From Parus major (Eukaryota; Chordata; Aves; Passeriformes; Paridae), in contig NC_031770.1 in the NCBI RefSeq assembly GCF_001522545.3, positions 32,932,867 through 32,996,866 of the forward strand: a stretch of DNA of 64,000 nt. The letters are read 5' to 3'. A program made the translations under genes and the position numbers. Below the pieces are notes generated by a model, which saw nothing but the letters and a program-made list of their open reading frames with translations, was not told the DNA's origin and ran no database searches. Of this stretch, positions 12,926 through 24,500 are shown piece by piece (the stretch's first letter is position 1; each line of letters begins with the position of its first letter).

Positions 12926-12993
12926 CAGAATATTAATGTTTTGGTTTTTGAATACAATATAGCAATGTAATCCACTGGACTACAGCATCTTTT
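12926..12993 (-). CDS. Internal exon of the predicted gene
   Basis: Sixty-eight bases run between an acceptor ending TGCCAG and a GTAAGT donor. The frame starts in phase 0 and ends in phase 2. The peptide includes SPVDYIAILYSKTKTLIF, which looks like alternating beta/hydrophobic sequence before the charged helix of the next exon. The phases match 27832-27972 (or 37796-37933) upstream and 12117-12211 downstream. Confidence 0.65.
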
Positions 12994-15260
12994 CTGGCAG
13001 CAATGGGAATTTATAGAAGATTTCAATTAACAGTTTTGTTGTTCAACTGCCAATTAAAATATGAGATGTACATTTTTAAAAAAAAGTCTAAAACCACAGA
13101 GGCTTGTAGTTTGGATAAAACTAATCTCTATCACTCATATCGACATCTTTACATGATGCAGTATTTTATGTAAATCAGGCTGTATTTATATCCTCAAAAA
13201 AGCCAAAAGTTAGACAGGACTTCGAGACTAATTAATTGTAACAAGGGACCTGATACTGTAAAGACTTGAGCACAATTCACAGAAGCCTGAGAAGAGGCAT
13301 TATATCTGCATCCAGCTTCTAAAATATAGAAACATGGTATCATCTAAATTGTGATTCCTTTGCAGCATCTGAGCTGCCTGCACTAGTGGGAGGTGTCCCT
13401 GCCCATGTCAGGGGGTTTGCAAATAGATGATATTTAAGGTCCCTTCCAAAAAAAGTCATTCTGTAATTGTATGATTCTATGATCTGTAGAAAAATATGCC
13501 TAGAATCTTTCTGTTTTAAAAAATTATCAAGACTTTTGTTTCTTTCCTGATGAAAGCTTGGTATTCTGATTAACCTTAAAGTGCTGGCAGAATCCAACAC
13601 TTGCCCTTCATCAAAAATGACCCAATTGCATTAGGTATTTTTAAACTGAAGATTACCTGAATAGAAAAGATCAGGCTGAAATGTTTTAATTGCATCAATT
13701 ACTTTAAGTAATTCATTAAAATGTCAAAACACTGAGAAATTATGCTCTCCATAGTTCATGTATATATGATCTTGTTTGCTTTAATGTTTATTTTTTTTCA
13801 CTCATAATCATTTTACTCAGACAAGTTGCTTCTCTGTGTATGTAAGGAGAACAATGAAAAATTTGCTGTTTCAGGCCATGTCAAATGTGAAAAACTTGTG
13901 CAAAGATCTGAAAGCATATTTTCAATTTTTTTTTAATTTAACTTTTATTTTAATTTTTTATGGAAATAAAAATCTCTTAAATAAATCTCTGAGAAAACAT
14001 GGACTATGTGATAATGTAATCTCTCACTCTCCTTTATATTTGCCAGTATTCATAGAGAATGGGTTTTAATTGATTGTTCAGTGCTCCAATAATTATCTCA
14101 GACAGAACTAGAGTATGCTTGTTTTTTAGTTTAAGCTTTAAAGGACAAAAGGAAAAAAAAATATTGATTTCCTTGTCTCACAAAAAAAGTAACACATAAA
14201 CTATGTAAAGTAAGGCATAAAGATATGCTAAGTAAATTGAAAGCCAGTAGAAGGCTTTGAAGTGCAGTGCGAACTTGGATACAAAAGCCAGCAGACACCT
14301 AAGGATTGTAAGCACTTGACATTTTCAATCAAAATATGACATGATTATACAATAGATAAATATATTTCTGAGAAATATTTTTCAAAAAAACATCATTAGC
14401 CTAGTAGATGAACGCATAAGAATATTCAATGACTGGAAGGTAAAACTGGAAAACATTAAGCACAAAATTAATTCTTTTCAATAGGCAAAATAAGGAATGG
14501 TTGGAGCTTCTTTAAAATTCATGGTTTAGGGTTCACATTCAAGATATATTATGTAGAAATTAATATGCTGAATGTGGAGCCATTGAAATGCACAAGAGAG
14601 AGGAAAAACAATTGTGAAGACATGCAAAGTGAAGCTAAATCAGAAGTCTGAGAGAGAAAGTTCAAAATATTTACCCCATGAGTTTTCCACAGAACTTAGA
14701 AAATATGGTTAGGACTTAAGGAATTTCTTCACTGTCTTCAGAGCAGAATACAATTCTGTATATGGGAGATAATGGGAAGGACCAAGAAAAAGCTAAAGAA
14801 GAAAGTAGAAAAATGCCAAGCTCACAGCTGTGGTATTTCATTGCAAATCAATGATTAATTCCTAATGATACAACTTGAAGATGCTAAGATGTGATTGAGA
14901 CTTTCAGTTTCCTAAACTTGCACACTTGCATTCAGCAAAAATAAAGGATAATTATTTATTGAGCATATTTTCAGAAAAACCAACATCTATTTTAGATACT
15001 TTGCACCAAGAATTTAACTTGTGTGGCCCAGTCTTTAAAGATTCCTGTCAAAGCATAATATTATTGTCCAGAAACAAGCCCACAGCTAACCAAAACCATA
15101 TCTACAGAAGTCAAATCCTACCAGGTAAAAAAATTAATCTGAGAAATCTTTGATTTTCCATTGTTTTATGAGTCCTAGTGCAACAATCTTGATTTGAAGA
15201 AATTAAGGCTTTATTATATCCTTTCCATAGTTAGTAAGCTGTATTTCCACAGTTATGTAT
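12994..15260. other. Intron-like sequence
   Basis: Holds the CR1 fragment at 13370. A plus-strand 150-base segment at 14975-15124 has exon-like borders (see findings). Otherwise featureless AT-rich sequence. Confidence 0.5.
13370..13482 (+). mobile_element. CR1 LINE 3' fragment
   Basis: The block GGAGGTGTCCCTGCCCATG, then AGGTCCCTTCC and a terminal ATTGTATGATTCTATGA, is the signature 3' end of avian CR1 elements with its octamer tail. Strongly 5'-truncated, as usual for CR1. Confidence 0.85.
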
Positions 15261-16669
15261 TGTCATGGGGTGACTTTACCTTTAAGGTGGTTTTGAGAGC
15301 TAAGGAAGTTGAAGTTGCTGGGGACTGATGGGAGTCTTTTCTCCTGACCAATTATCGGTCATTACTGGGAATTGACAGCAGTTTTGACCATTGAAAAGTG
15401 GGATCAACTTGTGAACCCTACCTTAAGGGGTATAGCCAAAGCACTCTTGGTTCTCTTTGTTTCCTGGCTGTGAAAGGCAGCAGAGCTCTGGCTGGCCTCC
15501 CGTTCCCTGCCCAGCCGGGTGGGGCTGGGCTGAGCCTGCAGCGTCTCCCAGCCGGGAGATGGGGCCCTGCGGGGGGCTTGCCCCGGGCTCTGGCTGGGCC
15601 AAGCCGGTCTCTGGCTCGGCTGCAGGTTTTGCTGTGACTGAATTCACCAGAGACTGCCGAGTGAAGAAAGAAAGGGGCTCTGAACCTGCGGCGGGCTAAG
15701 GCGGCGACTACACTTTCCATAACAGCCATGAGGAATCTTCTGTCGAAGACAGCTCCAGCTCCTGCTCTGGCAGAGATCACAGAACCATCTACAAAGCCTG
15801 GGCAAGATTTTAACCCTTTCATTACCCAGCTGAGACTTGCAGATTAATTTTTTTTTATCCAGAGAAAGAAAAAGAGAGTAATCAACATGAAAAGAGACTT
15901 TATAAACTACCAGTGACAGGAAAGAAAAGAAGCTTCAGGAAAGGTAGAGAATAAGCAGATGCTTTTATAAGCTGAAATATCTTTCTGTTAAAGCTATGGA
16001 GATGGACAATGAAGTCCTGAAAGAACTCCTTTAATTCATGATAGAGTATGTAGGGAGGAATGGAGTGTTCAAAGTGTAGATTTTGAGTAAAAAGTAGAGT
16101 AATTGTGATACAGTGAAGTGCTGGAAGATTTGAAGCCTTGAGAAGCAATGAGAAAACTGTTTTCTAGTGGAGCTCACAGAGACAGACAAAGAAGACTTTT
16201 GCCTTTGAATAACTCATCCTTAAAATGACATCCCTAGACCCACGGCCTATACACACCTCAGAGTGATGTGAGATGGGAGGAGTGAGCTCTGATGACAGAT
16301 TTCAGGGCAGCTGACATCAGGGCAATAGAAAACTATAGCAGAAATAGTTTTCTTGAGAGAAACTCCATAAATTAGCAGAAAGAGATTTCTATTTCTCTAC
16401 AAAGACTGATGAAAAGACTCTAGCAGGAATTGGGACTGTTTTAACCACCTAAGTTCCAAAGTTTTTGTCTCTGTTGTCATGTGAACAAGGGAATGGTGGG
16501 TAGTAGGGGATAAAAAGAGTTTTCTGGAAGTTTATTTTGGTGTTCTTACTATTATAGTTTGTTAATAAACTTTCTTTATTCCTTTTAAGTCTGTTTTGCT
16601 CTTGTTCTAATCCATATCTCACAGCAAGAAATAAGTAATTTTTTTAGTTACTGGTTTAAAACCATGACA
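15261..16669 (+). mobile_element. Solo LTR, 1409 bp, ERVL-like, 5-bp duplication
   Basis: Perfect terminal inverted bases TGTCATGG/CCATGACA and a perfect TGTAT duplication at 15256-15260 and 16670-16674. A CpG-rich core lies at about 15470-15710, a TATA-like GATAAAAAGAG near 16508 and AATAAA near 16564. Long open frames in the core on both strands come from its base composition. No internal viral genes. Confidence 0.9.
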
Positions 16670-19600
16670 TGTATATAAACATAAATTCTAATATATGAGC
16701 ACATATAAACCAATCATATTTAATGAATTGTAAGACTGAATACATTACTTTTGTGTTTCAAGGTTTTTGCTTTCATTTTTACTATAAGTGTAAATCCTAA
16801 AATTATTTTCATGTGAAAATTCTTGGCATGATTTGAAAGAGCGATAAACTTTTTCACATCAGCATTTCTAATTTTTTTAAAATCAGAAGTCTGCAAATGA
16901 AAGTAACTGAAATTCCTACCTCTCACTTTTCTAACTCTCCTCCAAAGTCAGACCAAAGACTGACCTATCTTAATGTGTGAGTCATACTTTAAGCAGTTCT
17001 CTGACTCCCCAGTGGATCTTTCCATGCTTTTAGAGACAATGGGCAATGCAAGACAGGGATTTATTCCACCACAGAATGATGAGGAACAAAATGACTGCAG
17101 AAATTTATGAACTTCTGTGAAGAGAGATAGCACTGTTGGGAACAGTGCCACCAGATATGTGATAAAATGCATAGTCTGGATAGGTTTGGGTTTTTTAAAA
17201 TTAAATACTGCACAAACATGAACATACATAATGTAAATTCCTGCATTTGTAATATATAGTAATAAATAGATGTGAAATAAGTAAAAAGCTCAGCACACCT
17301 AAATTCACTTTAATAATTCATCCACATTAATGAAATCCTAAAAATTTCACATCATCAGTTAACTACAACAGGAGAAGAATTTTTATTGCAAAAAAAGGTA
17401 ACCAATGAAGAAACTTCTAGTAGAACTAGAGTGTCAGATGATGCTATGCATGTAACTTTTATCTCTAAAAGCAGAAAAGACTCTTACTTTGCAATTACAG
17501 AAGGATGAAACAAGAGGAAACCAGAGTATCTAGTCAAAAATAGGTGATTTTTTTGCAATATATGATCTTTAATTCATACAGGTAGTATCTGTATGATGAT
17601 GAAAAAACACAGTAACTAGTGTAAATAATGTTAGAATAAAATTTCATTCAATTTATAGCTAAGTCAATACATCAATATTACTAGTGTGATTCTAGACAAT
17701 TATAAGCAAGTCTAAGCCTCTCAGACCACATGGATCTGTTATTTGTTAAAAATACTTTTATTACACAGGAAAAGATTGTGTTATAGAGCTTTGCTCTGTA
17801 AAGCAAAATGATCCTTTGGTTGGATTCCAAACTGTCTGCTGGAAAACTGGAAAGCTACTGCCAGGGGATCTGGACTATTTAGTTACATATACATGAGATA
17901 AAGAAAAAAATGTAAAGATTATGAATTAACTAGAAAGAATTTACCACCTATGAATGGACAGTGCCTAATATGAATTTAATTCTCAGAGCTGAGTACTAAG
18001 GGAGATAAAAGGAAATAAATGAACTAACAGCTTAAAAGCCAATGCCAACAAAACACTAAGTTTTAACTTGGAGATAAATCAGGCTACCTTAAACATGTGG
18101 AAAATTCAGTGATCTTGTCCATTCATGTTACTGCTGTCTCTAATACATGGAAAAGTTACTTTGATTATGATGATTTTGACCTCTCTGTGAGAACTGTCTT
18201 GCGCAATAAATAACTTATCATTCAGTAGTACTGTTACTAGTACCCTGAATGTACTGATAACCATCAGTTCAGGGCTTAGAAAAGTCAATCTGAGCATCGA
18301 AAGGACAGCATTGGAGTTTTACTCAGAAAAAAAGACTGAGTAAAGCTTGCAAAAGGATTACTTACTTCCAACAAACATTAACTAACTTCTTATTTCAATC
18401 ATCTAGAATGGGCCTTTTGATATTAGAAAGCTCTTAGAGGATAATGAAGATTAATAAAACTTACAGCACACTGTTACAGTTTCCTGCCAATTCAGTGAAA
18501 TCCTGTCAGAATTCTTCTGGGATAATATTGATCACATACAAAGAATTTTTTGACCTGCCAAAGCAAGCTGTAAAAAATTTTTTTGGAAGAAATCTGAAAA
18601 TCACTAATGGTATTGAAATTACATCTATTATAAAAATTTGACTTATCAATAAAATTGAATTACATTTAACATTATAATTTAAAAATAATAGTAATTCATA
18701 ATAATGAATTACATATTTTAACATTATTTACACTAGTTACTGTGGTTTTTCATTATCAAAAAGTAACCAATATCTTTGGTAAAAACTCTAACCTCAGATA
18801 AATGAAGATGAGAAATAAGAATGACCAAATAAAACACACACTCAGGAAGAAGAATTTTCCTTTCTTATGTGCTATTTTACATAATAGCAGGCATTGAAGA
18901 TTTCAGGTGGAGTACAGTAACATGGATAGTTACTCCTCAAAGCAAAAATAAATTAAAATTGCAAAATTATATTATAGTTTCATAAAAGGTTTCACGACAC
19001 CTCCGGAAAGTTGCCTCTTAATGTTCACACTAGTTATTACTCAGCAGCACGCAAAATTGTGCTTTGGTATTTAAAAAGGAAATTATTAATAATTAATATC
19101 CCTTGTATTAAACAGCTTACCAAAAGGTAGTGGTGCAACTGTGATTACAAAAACAGTGCAATTGTTTCTTCTGGCCATAAAAAATGTATTGAAGTCTATA
19201 TAATTTCACAATGATTGATTGGGGTGCCCTCTGAATATATAGATATGTAAATATAGAAAGATTATCCTCTCTGAAAGAGAATATACCAAAAGAAGCATTT
19301 TGATTTAACAGGTATTGTCATCTGTGTGTAGAAGTCTAAGTATTTTGACACATGCAAAATGAAATGGTAAAGAGAGTTAAATAAATTCTTAAGCAATTGA
19401 AAAGTTAAACAAAACTGTGAATGACCGTGACTTCAGTCATAAATTGTAAATAATATTTTAGCTACCTTCTAATAATTCCTTCTGGCATACATGGCACCTT
19501 TTTTCACGAGTTGTATTCTCAGGTTCTAAGTATGTGGAAGAATTTATTTGTGCACAAAATTAAATCTGGAAAGTTGATTTTAAAGGCCAGCAACACATTC

Positions 19601-19899
19601 AAATCAATTTAAAAATTAAAGTTAACTTCCATGCAGTGTTTTTTTAAATCATAAACAGAATAAGATGTTGCTTTAGAATGTCTCATAACTAAGGTAGGCA
19701 TTAATTTGGTTGACATTAACATGAAGACACTTTTGGATATTCTGTTTCATAAAACAATGAAAGCCAAAAGAAACTCCAACAGACCCAAGGCATTCGCAGT
19801 TGTGTAAAACTGATTTGAAAAGAGAATATAGACCATTTCCTCTGGCATCTTACCAGATACAATTTTTATCCTAGCACTGCATGGATTATATTATTCTAG
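16670..19899. other. AT-rich sequence, nothing supported
   Basis: Short open frames on both strands have no convincing splice sites or composition change. No repeat recognised. Confidence 0.5.
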
Positions 19900-20071
19900 G
19901 CAGTGGCTCAAATGTATGTTATAGATCCAGAGATCCTCCCCTCTGCTTACAATATGTATTCACAAGTTGCAGAAGAAAATAACAGCAGTGTAAGAACAGG
20001 AATAACTGCTGCCATTGGCAAAGTTTTCTATGGCGTATCAGACAGCTGCTCATTAAGAATTTTTTTGCTTC
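19900..20071 (+). pseudogene. Plus-strand coding-like segment truncated by an LTR
   Basis: After an acceptor-like TATTATTCTAG, a frame reads VAQMYVIDPEILPSAYNMYS and continues protein-like (GITAAIGKVFYGVSDSC) up to the left edge of the LTR at 20072. A GT at 19990 could be a donor. No continuation was found beyond the LTR. Family not recognised; may be a chance open frame. Confidence 0.25.
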
Positions 20072-21524
20072 TTTGGTGGCTTGGCATTTAGGAAAAAAAC
20101 TGGAAAACATCCACGGAAGTGACTCCTCTGAGAGAGGCTACACTGGGTTTCTTCTCTGCTTGAGACAAGGCCAATATCTGGCCATTTCTGAGTATTGACA
20201 GCATTTTTCACCACTGAAAAGTGAGATCACCTTTGTGAATACCACCTTTTACACCTAAGCCCGGAGCTTCTGGCTCTCTTTGTTTCTGGCCTTGAGAGGT
20301 TTCGGAGCTCTGGTGCGGCTGGCCCGCTCCCCCGCCCGGCCTGTGTGGCCTGTGGGGAGAAGAGGCCGGGCCGAACTCCAGCAGCTCCGGGGCGGGAGAC
20401 GGAGACTGAGAAGCTTTCCCCAGCGCCGGGCTGGGCCGGGCTCTGCTGTGGCCCCTGGGCTGGGGCGGGCCACGGCTGCCGACATCTCTCCCCACAAAGG
20501 CCAGCACAGACGGCTCCAGGAGAAAAGCAGCTGGAAAACTATCCACTGCTTTCCAGCGCTGCCAAACTGAACTCTGACACCCTGAATACCTGGCCGCGGC
20601 TTGGGCCAGATTTTAACCCTTTCACTACCCAGATGAAACCTGCAGATTTAATCCACTCTCCAGAGAGAGGAAAGCGAGAGCAATCAACATATAGAGACAA
20701 CATGAGCCATCGAAGTCAATGAGAGAGAAGAGTCAAGCCTCAGATGGAAGGAGAATGAGGAGATGCTTTAATAAACTGAAATATTCTTTTAGTAGAGCCA
20801 TGGAAATAGACAATAATGTTCTGAAAAATTCCTTTAATTCATGGAAGAGTATTGGGGGGAATGAACTATTAAAACTGTAAATCTGAGAAAAAGTGTTCAT
20901 TGATGAAGCTGAGCAGATGTTGGAGTAGCTGTGATCCCATGAGATCCCTGGACAGAGAGAGAAGTGAGAGTTGATAAAGACCCTTTACCCCAGGGAGAAA
21001 AGGATCATCTCTGTTCCCAGAGATTATCACAGAGACAGATGAAGAAAATCTTTGCCTTTGAATAAACCATCCTTAAAATAATACCCCTTGAGTTCATAGC
21101 CCATGAACACACCTCAGAGTGGTGTGAAAATGGGAGGAAAGCATGATAGTAGAGTTTTTTCCAGGCACCTGCCAGACATACAAATGAAAAGCCACAGTAA
21201 AACTGTTTTTTTTGTGGAGAACTCTCCAAAGAGAAAACTCCTCTCTCGTAAAGACTGATGAAAAGACTATTGTATAATTAGCACTGCTTTAAAATCCCAG
21301 GCTTTGTCTCAGTGTTGTCAGTTGGGAAAGGAAAAAGTTAGATAGGTTGGGGAGAAAAGGTTTCTGGAAGTTTTATTCTGGTTCCTTATTCTTGTAGTTC
21401 TGTTAATAAACTTTCTTTATTCCTTTTAAGTTTTAAGCCTGTTTCGCCCTTCTCCTAATCCATATCTCACAACAAGAAATGAATAAGTACCTTAGTGATT
21501 CTAGCTAGAGCTAAAACCACCACA
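20072..21524 (+). mobile_element. Solo LTR, ~1450 bp, related subfamily
   Basis: Aligns by eye with 54126-55574 throughout (CACGGAAGTGA near the start, a GC-rich core, TTAATAAACTTTC and CCACCACA at the end). The first bases have mutated (TTTGGTGG instead of TGTGATGG) and I could not find a matching duplication to TTATT on the right, so the left edge is approximate. Confidence 0.8.
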
Positions 21525-24500
21525 TTATTTAGTGCATTAGCCAGGAAATGCAAATTAGCAAAACTAAACTACTATAGTTTCCTTGTCTCAATTACAACTG
21601 CTTGCTCTCTTCTTCCTGTCTTCAATTACCTATATCCCATTTTCACATTTGCTCTTGTGTCCTGTAAATTCATTGGCATTGTGAAATCACTCAGCACACA
21701 TTGGGCCTATTTAAATTCACAATTCTTGAGCCATGAGTTTGGCTCAAGAGTGTACTTTTGAAATAAATCCCTTCTTCATTCTCTGTGTATCATGAGTTGG
21801 CTCACATCACAGAACAGGTGTATTATGTACAAGAGAATTCCTGTGTGAAACTGAACTGAAAGATCTCCTCCAATGCACCCCCAGCACTGGTCATTGCATC
21901 ATCTGCATCAACTGCTTCTCCCTACACACCTGCTCCTGTTGGATTGCACTTCTTGCTAATACCTGCAGCTGCATGCAACCAGCAACAAGCCAAATGTTAT
22001 CTTTCTTGACAAAACAATCCATTTCCTTCAATTTTGATGTGTCTTTGGACACATAGCTGAATTCTTTTTGTAGTAAAAGAATGTGATGAAGAATACAGCT
22101 TCTCGACACAGGAGTTGGAGACAAGGCTGCTTGGGAGTACATTGTGAGATAGCAACAGATCTGTCATCCACTTTAGTGTGATAAATGCATATGAGGAGCA
22201 AAACATGCAATATGTGCATTGTACCAGTCATAGGGTGGGAAGGGTGAATCCCATTATTACCTGGGAATATTTCCATATGTCTGTCCTCTCCTCATACATA
22301 ATTTAGTTCACCTTCCTTTCACATTTCAATAATAGTCCTCAAAATGAACTAGTAGTAATAAAATTGAGGTGGTGATCTCCTATGGTGACCAAACAAAGTA
22401 TGGTGTCTATGCTTAATTCCCAATGCTAATTTTGAAGAAGGGTGGAAAATAGGGGTCCTTCACAATTGTGATTTACATGTTGAAATAAAGAGAATGAAGT
22501 GACCATATGTTTTGTGATTCTGACTGAAGAGATTGTCATCAAGTCATATATCTGTCCAGCCAGATGACTAGTCCAAACCTCTTCTGTTATATTGGTAATC
22601 TCCTGTGGTGAACAGCATTTCTTTAAGATTACAACAAGCTTGAAATTTCACCATTATTTCTGAGGGTGGTGTGTTTACACTGAGTCATCCATTCTGATGC
22701 TCTCACCTTTCTCGGAAGTTCTTTTTAAGAGAAGTTTTATTTTCTTTTCATTTGCTTGAAGACTCAGATGAGGCTTTGGACTAGTTTCAAGGATGTTAGC
22801 AAATGCTGCAGGGTCAGCTGGAGTGATTGGAGGTTGGCTCTGGGGAGCAGCAGAGCTATCCTAGTGGTGGAGATCTCCAGGCTGAATCAGAGAACTCTGA
22901 CTTGAGCTCATCTGCAGCTTCGAAGTTTGATGCTTAAAGACTCATGTCTACCCTTACTCCCTTAGTAGCCTTAGCTTGGGTTTCAGGTACTCCATGAAGA
23001 AAGATCATACTGAGAATAGGCCCTTGCACTGGGATACCATCAGCATCAATGTGCAGCTGGGCCTGATCTCATACATCACCTATAGCTTGAATTCCATAGA
23101 CAAAGTTAAACATGTAAGAAAGAAAGCCATCAGAGTATATATCAGGTTCATCTGGTTAGTACTGAGACCAAATGAGGCCAATAACTACTTCCAGCTAGCT
23201 ATCAACCCTTTCACTTCAACCACTTAAAGCCCAAGATACCTTTTTTAATTATCGTTAAAAAAAATAACACCAGAGCTACCTCCATCTTACTGCTCCTAAA
23301 CAGGCTGCTTTCCCTCTATCCCAGTTCTCCTGTGGATTAAATTCTCATCTTCCTGCAGCCATCTGCAACTTTTTTTGCAGATTGACTCACCTGCCTCATT
23401 TAAACCTGATTCAATCCCATGAGCACACCTTGCTGTGACCTTTTACAGCTAGCTTCCACTTTGCTCCCAGCTTGATTAAATTTCCCTGGTTTTCCTCCTT
23501 CTGTGCTCCTATTTGCACATCTCTCTTATACAATCTATCTGGCCTTGTCCTCTCTTTACCTTTCTCTTCAGTTCTCTTCCTCCTGCCTTCTATTTACATC
23601 CTTTCAAAAGGAACAGGGCTATCCTTCCTGTGCTCCAAATACTCTTCTTTTCTTCCTTCTAATACATCCCTTTTTCTGTCCTCTTTTGCAAAGCCTTACT
23701 ATAATGGATTTTTCTCACAGTGACCTTTTGTTTTCAAAAGTGTTAGTCTGAAAATTGCTTAGCAGTAAAACCTCAAGGATGTATGCAATGGTAAAATGAA
23801 AAGAATCAAACCTGAGTCCTTGACCCCTGGCTGAGCTCAATGTTCAGTTGTTCCTTCTCCCCCAGGCTTTGCCTGGATGGTTCAGACCAGTTTTCTCCAA
23901 AGCACCCTCACTTCATCTGCAGATGATTCACATCAGGGATTACACTGAAAAAGAGTGATCATAAGACTGCAACACTGTCAGCTCTCTCCACCCTGTACAA
24001 TTCTTCACTATCATACTTAACAACCAAAGAACCCCAGGGCCTGTCATAAACAACATCAGTGCCAGGTGGTAAGAACATTTTCGTGGAAGGTAGAACATTC
24101 CTCACATTAATTCAAGCATTTTGAACATAAAAGTAATTGTGTTGTAGGGCTACAGGATACCATGTAAGCCATGTGGTAAATAGCTGCCCTGCTGTAGAAG
24201 GAACCAGCACATGCACACAAATTAGCTTTAGGGACAAGGTTATTATTCTGAATTTTTGGATTTCACAGTATAGGCATTTTTTATTATTATTTTTATTATT
24301 TGTTCCCCTATGGAATGAGCTCAGCTCATATGATTCACAGTGCTTTACAGACATAATCTAATCCACCATGATGATACCTTCTCCATTGTCACGCTTATGG
24401 CTCCTCAAAGCTACAACTGATCTCAAGACAAACATTTCATTCTTTCATTCAACACTTCTTCTGTCAAGTTAGTCCATACTACGTTCATGCTTTGAACATA

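Noticed and set aside
15398..15822. Several 75-134 codon frames on both strands
   Set aside because: CpG-rich core of a solo LTR; the equivalent frames recur in the other LTR copies and are not conserved as protein.
23380..23480. Strong GTGAGT donor on the minus strand
   Set aside because: No frame upstream of it is open over a reasonable exon with a pyrimidine-rich acceptor.
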